Source: Deltaproteobacteria bacterium (GTDB lineage Bacteria > Desulfobacterota > GWC2-55-46). Taken from it: a stretch of 32,626 nucleotides of DNA. Within the stretch, counting starts at the first letter, position 1, and each line of letters begins with the position of its first letter. A model generated the notes under the pieces. That model was given only the letters and a program-made list of their open reading frames with translations, made no database searches and had not been told where the DNA came from. Where the stretch lies: NCBI GenBank assembly GCA_016234405.1, contig JACRCC010000039.1:1-32626 (forward strand). Reading direction: 5' to 3'. A program made the translations under genes and the position numbers. Of this stretch, positions 23,703-31,353 are shown in pieces.

Positions 23703-24110
23703 GAACTTGAGTCCCGCCTCTCTCGCGGCCTCTGCAAGCGCCTTTATCCTGCCGTGATACCGGCATCCAGACCTGTCAAAAACCACTTTGCTTACGCCTT
23801 TTGCAAGCGCGAGACAAGCGATGTCGGTCCCGACCTTTTTTGCGGCCTCCGTCTTTTTCAGCGCGGGAATCCCTTTTGCACCGGCCTTAGCCCCCCCCTT
23901 AGGAGGGCTAACCACCTTATGGGAAACTACCGCCTTCGTAGAGGCGGCGGCAAGCGTCCTTGCCGAAACGTCGTCAATCACCTGCGCGTATATGTGCTTA
24001 TTGCTCCTGAATACGTTGAGTCTTGGACGCTCCGGCGTGCCGCGCACTTTTTTCCGCACGCGCTCCTTACGCCTTTCCAATCCCGTCATCTTGTCCGTTC
24101 TTAAATGCAT
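23700..24110 (-). CDS. rplR: 50S ribosomal protein L18
   Basis: The protein has 136 residues from the ATG at 24110, chosen for an AGG eight bases upstream. It binds 5S rRNA and brings it to the large subunit. [21 protein letters not shown] (27-47) and [26 protein letters not shown] (111-136) are diagnostic. Residues about 62-87 are longer than the equivalent loop of other L18 proteins by roughly 10-13 and include VSPPKGGAK (67-75), which is encoded by a palindrome at 23887-23911. The stop codon is part of the TAACGGCCGTTA repeat. Confidence 0.95.
   Translation of the reverse strand: MHLRTDKMTGLERRKERVRKKVRGTPERPRLNVFRSNKHIYAQVIDDVSARTLAAASTKAVVSHKVVSPPKGGAKAGAKGIPALKKTEAAKKVGTDIACLALAKGVSKVVFDRSGCRYHGRIKALAEAAREAGLKF
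23887..23911. repeat. Palindrome inside rplR
   Basis: TTAGCCCCCC (23887-23896) pairs with GGAGGGCTAA (23902-23911) at nine of ten positions around CCTTA. It encodes nine residues of the enlarged L18 loop. The composition resembles the C/G-rich inserts at 23623 and 24769, but the relationship is uncertain. Confidence 0.55.
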
Positions 24111-24145
24111 TTCTATCACCTTCCCAATCGGCTGTCGGTGTAAAT

Positions 24146-24208
24146 ACCGTTGTCCGTGACCGTGTCCGTGAAAGGATTTTTTCTTTACGGTTCACGGTCA
24201 CGGCCGTT
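24146..24208. repeat. ACCGTTGTCCGTGACCGT palindrome after rplF
   Basis: CCGTGACCGTG (24154-24164) pairs perfectly with CACGGTCACGG (24193-24203), followed by ACGGCCGTTAA next to the rplF stop. The 18-base sequence ACCGTTGTCCGTGACCGT (24146-24163) is repeated exactly at 25523-25540. Confidence 0.75.
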
Positions 24209-24213
24209 AATTA

Positions 24214-24765
24214 TTACTTCGCCCCTGCCGCCTTACCTGCCTTGCCGGCCTTCCTGCGCACGACCTCATCGGAATATTTTATGCCCTTTCCCTTATACGG
24301 CTCAGGCGGACGCAGCGACCGTATCTCGGCGGCCACCTGCCCTATCACCTGCTTGTCCGGCCCCTTTACGACGATGCTCGTCTGCTTGTCAACCGTCGCG
24401 AGGACCCCTTTAGGAAGGTTGTAGGCGATTGGATGGGAAAAACCAAGCGCGAAGTTAATGACGCTGCCCTGCACGTCGGCCTTATATCCAACGCCGATTA
24501 TGTCGAGCTTTTTCTCAAAACCCACGGTTACGCCCTTGACCATATTGGCTATAAGGCTGCGAGTGAGTCCGTGCAGAGCCATGGCGGTCCTTGTCTCGTC
24601 GTTCCGCGTAACCTCTATGACGGGCCCCTTTACCGCAACCTGAATCTCAGGTCTGACATAGAAATCAAGACTGCCAAGCGGCCCGGTAACCTTTACTGCA
24701 TGGCCGTCAACGGCCACCTTGACGTTGCCCGGAATTTGTATCGGTTGTTTTCCTATCCTTGACAT
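24214..24765 (-). CDS. rplF: 50S ribosomal protein L6
   Basis: This 183-residue protein near the factor-binding region of the large subunit has two similar domains (about 1-82 and 83-170). MSRIGKQPIQIPGNVKV and the C-terminal GPDKQVIGQVAAEIRSLRPPEPYKGKGIKY are diagnostic. It ends in a Lys/Ala-rich tail. The ribosome-binding purines just before the ATG (GGGGGATTACAG) come from the edge of the palindrome at 24769-24803. Confidence 0.97.
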   Translation of the reverse strand: MSRIGKQPIQIPGNVKVAVDGHAVKVTGPLGSLDFYVRPEIQVAVKGPVIEVTRNDETRTAMALHGLTRSLIANMVKGVTVGFEKKLDIIGVGYKADVQGSVINFALGFSHPIAYNLPKGVLATVDKQTSIVVKGPDKQVIGQVAAEIRSLRPPEPYKGKGIKYSDEVVRRKAGKAGKAAGAK

Positions 24766-24768
24766 CTG

Positions 24769-24803
24769 TAATCCCCCAGCCCCCCTTTAGAAAAGGGGAG
24801 CAG
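24769..24803. repeat. C/G-rich palindrome between rpsH and rplF
   Basis: On the minus strand it reads TGCTCCCCTTTTCT followed by AAAGGGGGGCTGGGGGATTA. It is the same element as the insert at 23623-23655 with a shorter centre. It ends four bases before the rplF start and supplies the G-rich sequence in the Shine-Dalgarno position. Confidence 0.7.
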
Positions 24804-24828
24804 CCTTATGTCCTGCGAACGACGTGAC

Positions 24829-25224
24829 TTAGTAAACGGTGCAAATAATCTCGCCGCCAACGCCGGTCTCTCGCGCCTTTTTGTCGGTCATGATGCCCTT
24901 GGACGTGGAGATTACGGATATCCCCATCCCGTTCAAGACCTTGGGGATTTCGTCCTTGCCGACGTATCTTCTGAGTCCAGGTTTGCTTATCCTCTTTATG
25001 CCGGTGATGGCGCTCTTTTTGGAGGAATATTTCAATTGCACCTTCAAGGATGACCGCTTGTCGTCCTTTATCAGGGAAAAATCTTTTATGAATCCCTCTT
25101 CCTTGAGCAGCTTGGCCAACTCCGTCTTTATATTGGACGAGGAGACCGTGACATCGCGCTTTTTAGCAATAAGCGCGTTTCTCATGCATGTGAGCATGTC
25201 CGCTATCGGATCCGTAACTGACAT
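24829..25224 (-). CDS. rpsH: 30S ribosomal protein S8
   Basis: This 131-residue central-domain 16S rRNA binder is the usual autogenous repressor of spc operons in E. coli. DPIADMLTCMRNAL and the C-terminal ISTSKGIMTDKKARETGVGGEIICTVY are diagnostic. The length is normal and the start is ATG. The gap to rpsN upstream is 94 bases and contains a palindrome. Confidence 0.98.
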   Translation of the reverse strand: MSVTDPIADMLTCMRNALIAKKRDVTVSSSNIKTELAKLLKEEGFIKDFSLIKDDKRSSLKVQLKYSSKKSAITGIKRISKPGLRRYVGKDEIPKVLNGMGISVISTSKGIMTDKKARETGVGGEIICTVY

Positions 25225-25257
25225 TCCTTAGTTCTCCTCTTTATTCATTGAAGCCGT

Positions 25258-25314
25258 AACGGCCGCGATGCGTGAACCGTCGAAAAGATAAAGACCATCA
25301 CGTTTACGGCCGTT
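25258..25314. repeat. Palindrome between rpsN and rpsH
   Basis: AACGGCCG (25258-25265) pairs with CGGCCGTT (25307-25314), and CGTGA (25271-25275) with TCACG (25298-25302). It lies five bases after the rpsN stop on the transcript and belongs to the AACGGCCGT group. Confidence 0.65.
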
Positions 25315-25318
25315 GGGC

Positions 25319-25504
25319 CTACCAGCTTGACTTCATTACGCCCGGGAGTTCGCCCTTCAACGCCATCTTCCGCATGCAGATCCTGCACATGTCGAACTTC
25401 CTGTAGTAGGCCCTGCTCCTGCCGCAGATGGGGCAACGGTTATACTCCCTCACCTTGAACTTCTTCTTTCTCTTTGCCTTTACTATAAGCGACTTTTTAG
25501 CCAC
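25319..25504 (-). CDS. rpsN: 30S ribosomal protein S14, zinc type
   Basis: This 61-residue short C+ form has zinc ligands C24, C27, C40 and C43 (CPIC, CRIC). Basic residues and the end [10 protein letters not shown] are typical of type-Z S14, found in Gram-positives, deltaproteobacterial lineages and others. The start codon is GTG (MAKKSL). It sits between rplE and rpsH as in the standard spc order. No second S14 gene is seen in the window. Confidence 0.97.
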   Translation of the reverse strand: MAKKSLIVKAKRKKKFKVREYNRCPICGRSRAYYRKFDMCRICMRKMALKGELPGVMKSSW

Positions 25505-25522
25505 TCCGAAACCCCCATTAAG

Positions 25523-25601
25523 ACCGTTGTCCGTGACCGTTGACCGTAACCGTAAAGAAATTCGTTTTTACACGGACACGGTTCACGGCCGTTACGCCGT
25601 T
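25523..25601. repeat. ACCGTTGTCCGTGACCGT palindrome after rplE
   Basis: CCGTGACCGT (25531-25540) pairs with the ACGGTTCACGG segment (25578-25588) with one bulge. The element ends in ACGGCCGTTACGCCGTTA, next to and including the rplE stop. It shares an exact 18-base sequence with the element after rplF. Confidence 0.7.
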
Positions 25602-26142
25602 ATTTTTTGAACGGCACCCCGAGATGTTTCAAGAGCGCCTTGCCTTCCACGTCCGTTCCCGCGTCGGTGTTTATGGTGATGTTCATGCCGCGTATCTTGT
25701 CAATCTTGTCGTATTGAATCTCAGGGAAGATTATCTGCTCTTTCACCCCTATGGTGTAGTTGCCCCTGCCGTCAAACGACCTGTCGGGCAGTCCCTTGAA
25801 ATCCCGTATCCTCGGTATGCTGAAGTTCACGAACCTGTCGAAAAACTCGTACATCTTTTGTCCCCTGAGCGTGACCATGCAGCCTATGGGCATCCCCACC
25901 CTGAGTTTGAAGTTTGCAATGGACTTTTTGGCCTTGGTGACGACGGGCCTCTGCCCCGTTATGGCGCCTAAATCGCGTGACGCGGCCTCAACGACCTTTG
26001 CGTCCTTTACCGCCTCGCCGAGTCCTATATTAATGACTATCCGCGTGATTTTCGGCACCTGCATCACGTTGGTGTAACCGAACTCACCCATCATCTTAGG
26101 AACGACTTCTTTTCTATATATATCTTTAAGCCGCGCCGTCAT
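25600..26142 (-). CDS. rplE: 50S ribosomal protein L5
   Basis: This 180-residue 5S rRNA-binding protein contacts P-site tRNA and the 30S head. [37 protein letters not shown] and [18 protein letters not shown] are diagnostic and the length is standard. It overlaps the end of rplX by four bases (ATGA), implying translational coupling. Confidence 0.98.
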   Translation of the reverse strand: MTARLKDIYRKEVVPKMMGEFGYTNVMQVPKITRIVINIGLGEAVKDAKVVEAASRDLGAITGQRPVVTKAKKSIANFKLRVGMPIGCMVTLRGQKMYEFFDRFVNFSIPRIRDFKGLPDRSFDGRGNYTIGVKEQIIFPEIQYDKIDKIRGMNITINTDAGTDVEGKALLKHLGVPFKK

Positions 26143-26465
26143 TTATCAAGCACCTCATTGCACGATTTGCAGTACCTTACCTTCTTGGCGCCGTTTTCTA
26201 TGAACTTGCGCCCTACCCTTACCGGCCCTTTGCACTTCGCGCAGAGCAGCATAACGTTGCTTATATGGATGGGGACCTCTTTTTCGATTATCCCGCCGTG
26301 TTTGTGCTTCTGGGACGGTTTGCTGTGGCGCTTTACCACGTTTACCTTCTCCACCAACACGGTCTCTTTATCGGGGTTGACGCGGACTATCTTTCCGGTC
26401 TTGCCCTTGTCCCTGCCCGTTGTGACCATCACCTGATCGTCTCTTCTTATCTTTAAGCCCATCAT
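26139..26465 (-). CDS. rplX: 50S ribosomal protein L24
   Basis: This 108-residue protein starts 50S assembly near the tunnel exit. The KOW motif region [31 protein letters not shown] is clear. The C-terminal part carries C75, C78, C99 and C102 as two CxxC pairs, a likely zinc site found in many but not all L24. Two adjacent ATG codons begin the gene; either could be used. Confidence 0.97.
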   Translation of the reverse strand: MMGLKIRRDDQVMVTTGRDKGKTGKIVRVNPDKETVLVEKVNVVKRHSKPSQKHKHGGIIEKEVPIHISNVMLLCAKCKGPVRVGRKFIENGAKKVRYCKSCNEVLDK

Positions 26466-26512
26466 CGTTGCCTTTTGTCTTTAATATTCACCTTTATCAA
26501 AAAGGTTCACGG

Positions 26513-26535
26513 GAGACGGGTTTGAAACCCGTCTC
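26513..26535. repeat. GAGACGGGTTT palindrome between rplN and rplX
   Basis: Perfect 11-bp arms GAGACGGGTTT (26513-26523) and AAACCCGTCTC (26525-26535) surround a single central base. It lies 35 bases after the rplN stop in a 105-base gap. No second copy is seen in the window. Confidence 0.75.
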
Positions 26536-26570
26536 TACGTCTCAATGTGCGTCCGCCTTAAACACCCCGA

Positions 26571-26939
26571 TTAGAGGACTTCCGGCGCCAGCGATACTAT
26601 CTTCATGAACTTTTTGGCCCTAAGCTCCCTTGCAACCGGGCCGAATATTCTCGTGCCAACGGGTTCGTTGTCCTTGTTTATTATAACGACGGAATTCTCG
26701 TCAAACCTTATGTAGGAGCCGTCGGGCCTGCGCGTTTCCTTGCGCGTGCGCACGACCACCGCGCGCGTTACCTCGCCCTTTTTAACCTTTGAATCAATGA
26801 CCGCCTCTTTCACGTTGACGATAACGACGTCTCCTATTAAGGCAAAGAGCTTATTCGACGCGCCTACCACCTTAATACATGAGACCTTCTTGGCCCCGGA
26901 ATTATCGGCCACGCCGAGTATGCTGCGCATCTGTATCAT
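26571..26939 (-). CDS. rplN: 50S ribosomal protein L14
   Basis: This 122-residue protein takes part in intersubunit bridges B5 and B8. [22 protein letters not shown] and the C-terminal [24 protein letters not shown] are diagnostic, with the standard length. It is the first gene of the classical spc operon; here it follows rpsQ by only 40 bases with no promoter that I can see. Confidence 0.98.
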   Translation of the reverse strand: MIQMRSILGVADNSGAKKVSCIKVVGASNKLFALIGDVVIVNVKEAVIDSKVKKGEVTRAVVVRTRKETRRPDGSYIRFDENSVVIINKDNEPVGTRIFGPVARELRAKKFMKIVSLAPEVL

Positions 26940-26960
26940 AAAAACCTCTCCGTGACATGA

Positions 26961-26983
26961 TCAGGCCTAAAGGCCTGAGCTAC
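26961..26983. repeat. TCAGGCCTAAAGGCCTGAGC repeat over the rpsQ stop
   Basis: The near-palindrome beginning at 26961 continues with TAC. Read on the minus strand as GTAGCTCAGGCC, it contains the rpsQ stop codon TAG. It differs by one central base from the copy after infA. Confidence 0.75.
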
Positions 26984-27246
26984 TGCGCCCTCTCGACGAC
27001 CTCAATCACGCGCCACCTCTTTGTCTTGCTTATCGGGCGCGTCTCGATTATCGTAACCTTATCGCCGGCCTTGCACTCGCCCTTTTCGTCATGCACGGCG
27101 TATCTTACGCGCCTCTTGACGTATTTTCCGTAGAAGGGGTGTTTTGTGAGCCGCTCTATCGAAACCACCACCGTCTTGCCGGTACCCCCGCTTCTCACCA
27201 CGCTGCCGGTAAGGGTCTTCCTGTTGTCGGTGCGCGCCGTGCTCAT
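26980..27246 (-). CDS. rpsQ: 30S ribosomal protein S17
   Basis: This 88-residue OB-fold binder of the 16S 5' domain has TLTGSVVRSGGTGKTVVVSIERLTKHPFYGKYVKR and the end ETRPISKTKRWRVIEVVERAQ, both diagnostic. It overlaps rpmC by four bases. Its stop codon lies in a repeat. Confidence 0.97.
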   Translation of the reverse strand: MSTARTDNRKTLTGSVVRSGGTGKTVVVSIERLTKHPFYGKYVKRRVRYAVHDEKGECKAGDKVTIIETRPISKTKRWRVIEVVERAQ

Positions 27247-27461
27247 TGCCTTGCCCCCGAAGAAGGCAATGCCTTCTTTTCCATCCCGGTGATCGCGGTC
27301 TTTACCCTTGCGATATCCTTCCTGAGCGCCCTGAGTCTCAACGGGTTTTCAATCTGCGACGTAACGTGCCGCATACGGAGATTGAAAAGCTCCTTTTGGA
27401 GTTCCGACTCCTTCGATTTTATCTCCGCGAGCGTCATCTGTTTTAATTCTGCCGGTTTCAT
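27243..27461 (-). CDS. rpmC: 50S ribosomal protein L29
   Basis: This 72-residue two-helix protein at the peptide tunnel exit helps dock signal recognition particle and trigger factor. [32 protein letters not shown] and [15 protein letters not shown] are typical. It overlaps rplP and rpsQ by four bases each, so the three genes are translationally coupled. Confidence 0.96.
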   Translation of the reverse strand: MKPAELKQMTLAEIKSKESELQKELFNLRMRHVTSQIENPLRLRALRKDIARVKTAITGMEKKALPSSGARQ

Positions 27462-27871
27462 ACGGTATCCCTTTTAATGAACTTCGTCGGAATGGATATC
27501 TTATGCTTGGCGAGCCTGAACGCCTCTTTTGCGACGTCCTCGGTCACGCCCTCCATCTCATAGAGTATCCGCGCCGGTTTAATGACGGCCACCCAGTCTT
27601 CGGGACTGCCCTTGCCGCTTCCCATCCGTGTCTCCGCGGGCTTTTTGGTGACCGGCTTATCGGGGAATACCCGAACCCAAATCTTTCCGCCCCTCTTTAT
27701 GAACCGGGTCATGGCCACGCGCGCGGCTTCAATCTCTCTGGTGGAGAGCCAGCCGCACTCGGTCGCCTGCAGCCCGTAATTTCCGAAACTAAGCGCGGCG
27801 CCTCGGGTCGCAAGCCCCCTTCTTTTGCCCCTCTGCTGCTTTCTGAATTTAACCTTCTTGGGTATCAACAT
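27458..27871 (-). CDS. rplP: 50S ribosomal protein L16
   Basis: This 137-residue protein near the A site organises 23S rRNA for tRNA accommodation. [63 protein letters not shown] and [19 protein letters not shown] are diagnostic. It follows rpsC after a 107-base gap in which I see no gene or clear repeat. Confidence 0.98.
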   Translation of the reverse strand: MLIPKKVKFRKQQRGKRRGLATRGAALSFGNYGLQATECGWLSTREIEAARVAMTRFIKRGGKIWVRVFPDKPVTKKPAETRMGSGKGSPEDWVAVIKPARILYEMEGVTEDVAKEAFRLAKHKISIPTKFIKRDTV

Positions 27872-27978
27872 GGTGAATGACCTTTTTGCGCCAAGTAATC
27901 ACTGTATGGCGGGCAGGGGCGGCAACTGAGCAACGGTAAACTCTTTTACTCACCGCTTTCCACGTCCCTCACCCATCT

Positions 27979-28647
27979 TTATGCCTGCGCCTTTGATTCC
28001 GCTTCAACTGCCGGGGCCGTTGTTTGCGCTATCTCGCCCTTGAATATCCATACCTTTACGCCTATAATCCCGAATGTCGTTAAAGACTCGGCAAGCCCGT
28101 AATCAATCTCGGCCCTCAAGGTGTGAAGCGGAACCCTGCCTTCCCTGTACCATTCGGTGCGCGCGATCTCCCCTCCGCCAAGACGCCCGGCGCACATAAT
28201 CTTTATGCCCTTGACCCCCATGCGCACGGACGTAGTAACGGCCTTTTTCATCGCCCTTCTGAAAGAGACCCTTCTCTCCAGCTGCATGGCTACGTTTTCG
28301 GCAACGAGCTGCGCGTCCGTATCGGGCTTTCTTACCTCTACTATGTCAAGCTCCACTGCCCTGCCCGTGAGCGCCGCGAGAGTCTTTTTCATCACGTCAA
28401 TCTCCGCCCCGCGCTTGCCGATGACTATCCCAGGCCTTGCCGTGCGTATGATGACCTTAACGTTATTGGCGGTCCTCTCGATCTCTATCCGCGATATACC
28501 GGCGTGAAAAAGCTTCTTTTTCACGAACTGTCTTAGTTTTCTGTCCTCGTGGATGAAAACGGCGTAGTTCTTCTTGCCGTACCAACGAGAATCCCAGTCG
28601 CGGGTTATCCCAACCCTGAAGCCTATCGGATTTACCTTCTGACCCAA
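27979..28647 (-). CDS. rpsC: 30S ribosomal protein S3
   Basis: This 222-residue mRNA-entry protein starts [23 protein letters not shown]. It has the KH domain signature [12 protein letters not shown] and a C-terminal domain ending in an Ala/Glu-rich tail. The start codon is TTG, preceded by GGAGG and a six-base T-run. It is followed by rplP and preceded by rplV after 113 bases. Confidence 0.97.
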   Translation of the reverse strand: MGQKVNPIGFRVGITRDWDSRWYGKKNYAVFIHEDRKLRQFVKKKLFHAGISRIEIERTANNVKVIIRTARPGIVIGKRGAEIDVMKKTLAALTGRAVELDIVEVRKPDTDAQLVAENVAMQLERRVSFRRAMKKAVTTSVRMGVKGIKIMCAGRLGGGEIARTEWYREGRVPLHTLRAEIDYGLAESLTTFGIIGVKVWIFKGEIAQTTAPAVEAESKAQA

Positions 28648-28760
28648 AAAAAACCTCCGTTTGTTTCGTTAGTTACTGAAGACCGGCGGCCATTGTCCCC
28701 GCGTCTGCCCATTGCAATTATAAAGACACTGTCCCGGACAAAACATCCGTCCCTGCCGCG

Positions 28761-29093
28761 TTATTTTTGAGCAACGACTATCGTTACGTGGCTGGATCTC
28801 TTGCGGATGAGCGCCCCTCTGCCCATCGCCTTCGAGTACGTGCGCTTCATGACCGGCGCCGGGTCAACGTAAGCCTTCGTAACGTAGAGCTTGTCAACGT
28901 CGAGCTTTTTGGCGTTCTCCGCGTTGGCTATGGCGCTTTTTAAAATCTTCACTATGTCGCGCGCGACGGCCTTTTCGACAAAGCTCAGTATAGAGAGCGC
29001 AATGTCCGCTTTTTTACCCCTTATAAGGTCAACTACAAGCCGCGCCTTCTGAGGTGAGATTCTCATGTATCTGACCGTTGACTTTGCTTCCAT
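28761..29093 (-). CDS. rplV: 50S ribosomal protein L22
   Basis: This 110-residue protein lines the nascent peptide tunnel. RYMRISPQKARLVVDLIRGKKADIAL, the extended hairpin AYVDPAPVMKRTYSKAMGRGALIRKRSSHVTIVV and the standard length are diagnostic. It begins with ATG, 70 bases after rpsS; that gap is mostly a palindromic repeat. Confidence 0.98.
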   Translation of the reverse strand: MEAKSTVRYMRISPQKARLVVDLIRGKKADIALSILSFVEKAVARDIVKILKSAIANAENAKKLDVDKLYVTKAYVDPAPVMKRTYSKAMGRGALIRKRSSHVTIVVAQK

Positions 29094-29097
29094 ATCC

Positions 29098-29145
29098 GTT
29101 ATCCGTTATCGGGTATCGGTTACGGGTATCGGTTACCGATACCCG
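29098..29145. repeat. Heptamer repeat and perfect palindrome between rpsS and rplV
   Basis: TCCGTTA/TCGGGTA/TCGGTTA heptamers in tandem lead into a perfect inverted repeat, CGGGTATCGGT (29123-29133) and ACCGATACCCG (29135-29145), with one central base. It is the same heptamer theme as around rpsE and upstream of pilS. Confidence 0.75.
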
Positions 29146-29163
29146 TTCACCGTTTTGCGGCTG

Positions 29164-29454
29164 TCAGCCCTTCGCGCCTGCGACCTTTACCTTCTTTATG
29201 CCGGTATGGCCGTGGAACGTGCGCGTGGGCGAGAACTCTCCGAGTTTGTGCCCCACCATGTTCTCCGTGATAAAAACCGGGATAAACTTCCTGCCGTTAT
29301 GGACGGCCATGGTGAAGCCGACCATCTCAGGGGTTATCATCGAACGCCTGGACCAAGTCTTGACGACCTTTTTTACCCTCGCGTCGCCCGATGCCTCTAT
29401 CTTTTCAAGCAGGTGCTTGTCTACAAACGGTCCTTTTTTTACCGAGCGGGCCAC
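29164..29454 (-). CDS. rpsS: 30S ribosomal protein S19
   Basis: This 96-residue head protein is near the intersubunit bridges. [69 protein letters not shown] are diagnostic. The start is GTG, overlapping the rplB stop by one base (TAGTG), so the two are coupled. Confidence 0.97.
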   Translation of the reverse strand: MARSVKKGPFVDKHLLEKIEASGDARVKKVVKTWSRRSMITPEMVGFTMAVHNGRKFIPVFITENMVGHKLGEFSPTRTFHGHTGIKKVKVAGAKG

Positions 29455-30278
29455 TACTTCTTCCTCCTCGTTACGATATACTTATTCGACTGAGTTCTTC
29501 TTCTGGTCTTGTATCCCTTTGTAGGAACGCCCCACGGATTAGACGGGTGATTTCCACCCTTACTTTTGCCCTCGCCTCCGCCGTGCGGATGGTCAACGGG
29601 GTTCATGGCAACGCCACGGACGCGGGGACTCCTTCCTAACCACCTCGAGCGTCCGGCCTTTCCGATGGTGATGTTCTCGTGATCGAGATTGCCGACCTGC
29701 CCGACTGTGGCATAGCATTCCTGCAGCACCATTCTAACTTCGCTGGAGGGGAGTTTTACCGTTGCATAGTCCCCTTCCTTCGCCATAAGCTGCGCGTAGG
29801 CGCCTGCGCTCTTTACGAGCTGTCCCCCCTTGCCGATCTTCATCTCGATATTGTGCACGAACGAACCGACCGGTATGGAGCGCAAGGGAAGCGAGTTGCC
29901 GGGTTTTATGTCGGCATCAATCCCGGACACCACCGTATCACCCACCTTGAGTTCGTGCGGCGCGAGTATATAACCCTTTTCGCCGTCTGCGTAATGCAGG
30001 AGGGCAATATTTGCCGTGCGGTTGGGGTCGTACTCGATGGCCGCGACATTAGCGGGCACGTTTTTTTTGTCCCTCTTAAAATCAATGAGCCTAAGAAGCC
30101 TCTTGTGCCCGCCGCTTATCCAGCGGGATGTAATCCTGCCGAAATGGTTTCTTCCGCCGGTGCGCTTGCGGGGCGCGGTAAGCGCGCGTTCAGGCCTTTT
30201 CTTTGCAACGCCAACGAATATCAGCGTTGTCTTGGTCCTTGAAGCGGGTGAAGTGGGTTTATAGCTTTTTACCGGCAT
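29454..30278 (-). CDS. rplB: 50S ribosomal protein L2
   Basis: This 274-residue protein is needed for subunit association and peptidyl transfer. [35 protein letters not shown], and the C-terminal [20 protein letters not shown] with the conserved histidine are diagnostic. Its length is standard. AAGGA lies seven bases before the ATG. It overlaps rpsS by one base. Confidence 0.98.
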   Translation of the reverse strand: MPVKSYKPTSPASRTKTTLIFVGVAKKRPERALTAPRKRTGGRNHFGRITSRWISGGHKRLLRLIDFKRDKKNVPANVAAIEYDPNRTANIALLHYADGEKGYILAPHELKVGDTVVSGIDADIKPGNSLPLRSIPVGSFVHNIEMKIGKGGQLVKSAGAYAQLMAKEGDYATVKLPSSEVRMVLQECYATVGQVGNLDHENITIGKAGRSRWLGRSPRVRGVAMNPVDHPHGGGEGKSKGGNHPSNPWGVPTKGYKTRRRTQSNKYIVTRRKK

Positions 30279-30340
30279 CTTGTTTTCCTTATACGCGCAA
30301 AAGGCAGATTATCGTTTCACTCGGGACATTTTACGCTGTC

Positions 30341-30631
30341 TTATGCGCCCTCGAAGAGTTCTATCTTGTCGCCCTCTTTGAGGGATACGTAGGCCTTTTT
30401 GCGCGTGGGTTTTCTGCCGGCGGTCTTACCCATCCTCTTCATCTTGCCCGGCACCTTGTGCGTATTGACGTCCAAGACCTTCACGTTAAAGGCCTTTTCA
30501 ACGGCCTCTTTTATCTCTTTCTTGTTGGCGGAAGGCTCGACCCAAAAAACGACCTTATTGCCCTTGGCGGCCTCCGCGGTGCTTTTTTCCGTTATGACGG
30601 GCGCCAATATTACCGAATATGGGTCTTTCAT
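30341..30631 (-). CDS. rplW: 50S ribosomal protein L23
   Basis: This 96-residue tunnel-exit protein is the docking site of trigger factor and SRP. VILAPVITEKST, VVFWVEPSANKKEIKEAVEKAFNVKVLDVNT and GKMKRMGKTAGRKPTRKKAYVSL are diagnostic. Its ATG overlaps the rplD stop (TAATG). Confidence 0.97.
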   Translation of the reverse strand: MKDPYSVILAPVITEKSTAEAAKGNKVVFWVEPSANKKEIKEAVEKAFNVKVLDVNTHKVPGKMKRMGKTAGRKPTRKKAYVSLKEGDKIELFEGA

Positions 30632-31257
30632 TAAAGCATGGCCTCCACTTTCTCAAACGCGCTCTTTGTCATGACGAGGTTGTCGTAGTTAAGCACGTCG
30701 TATACGTTTATGCCCCCCGGCAAGAGCACCTTGAAGTCCTTTAGATTCCGCGCCGCGAGTTTGAAGTTCTTGTTGTCCGCGTCAATCACCACAAGGGCGT
30801 TGTCGAGCTTATTTTTCGTTAATAGTTCAACCGCGAGCTTTGTCTTAGGCTCCTTGAGGTTCAAGGACTCGAATATCGTGAGTTTGCCGTCGTTGAGCCT
30901 GAGCTTGAGGGCAGATACAAGCGCGCCCTTTTTGACCTTCTTGGGGACGCTGTATGAATAATCGCGCGGATGCGGGCCGAATGCTATGCCGCCGTGCCGC
31001 CATATCGGCGACCTATTCGACCCTGAGCGCGCCCTGCCGGTGCCCTTCTGCTTCCACGGCTTTACGCCGCCTCCGCTTACGTTTGCGCGGGTCTTGGTGG
31101 ATGCGGCGCCGGCCCTTTTGTTGGCCGTCTGCATCTTCACCACCTCGTAAAAGAGCGCCTCATTGACGCGGCCCGCGTAGCGCTCCGGGTCGAGGGTTAT
31201 CTCCGTCACCTTTTTTCCGTCGTTGTCAATTACGTCGAGTTTCATCTTCTGACCCAT
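30631..31257 (-). CDS. rplD: 50S ribosomal protein L4
   Basis: This 208-residue tunnel protein is an autogenous regulator of S10 operons in E. coli. The loop segment GGGVKPWKQKGTGRARSGSNRSPIWRHGGIAFGPHPRDYSYSVPKKVK is diagnostic. The ATG at 31257 has GAGGG very close upstream; an ATG at 31245 (MKLDVIDNDG) would match more family starts and cannot be excluded. Confidence 0.96.
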   Translation of the reverse strand: MGQKMKLDVIDNDGKKVTEITLDPERYAGRVNEALFYEVVKMQTANKRAGAASTKTRANVSGGGVKPWKQKGTGRARSGSNRSPIWRHGGIAFGPHPRDYSYSVPKKVKKGALVSALKLRLNDGKLTIFESLNLKEPKTKLAVELLTKNKLDNALVVIDADNKNFKLAARNLKDFKVLLPGGINVYDVLNYDNLVMTKSAFEKVEAML

Positions 31258-31353
31258 AACCCTCTACCTGAATATATTACTATACGCAAACCTTAGATGT
31301 TTCTCAAGAAGAAAAAACCTTCCGACCAGACGGTTGTGCCCTATCGGCCGGGG

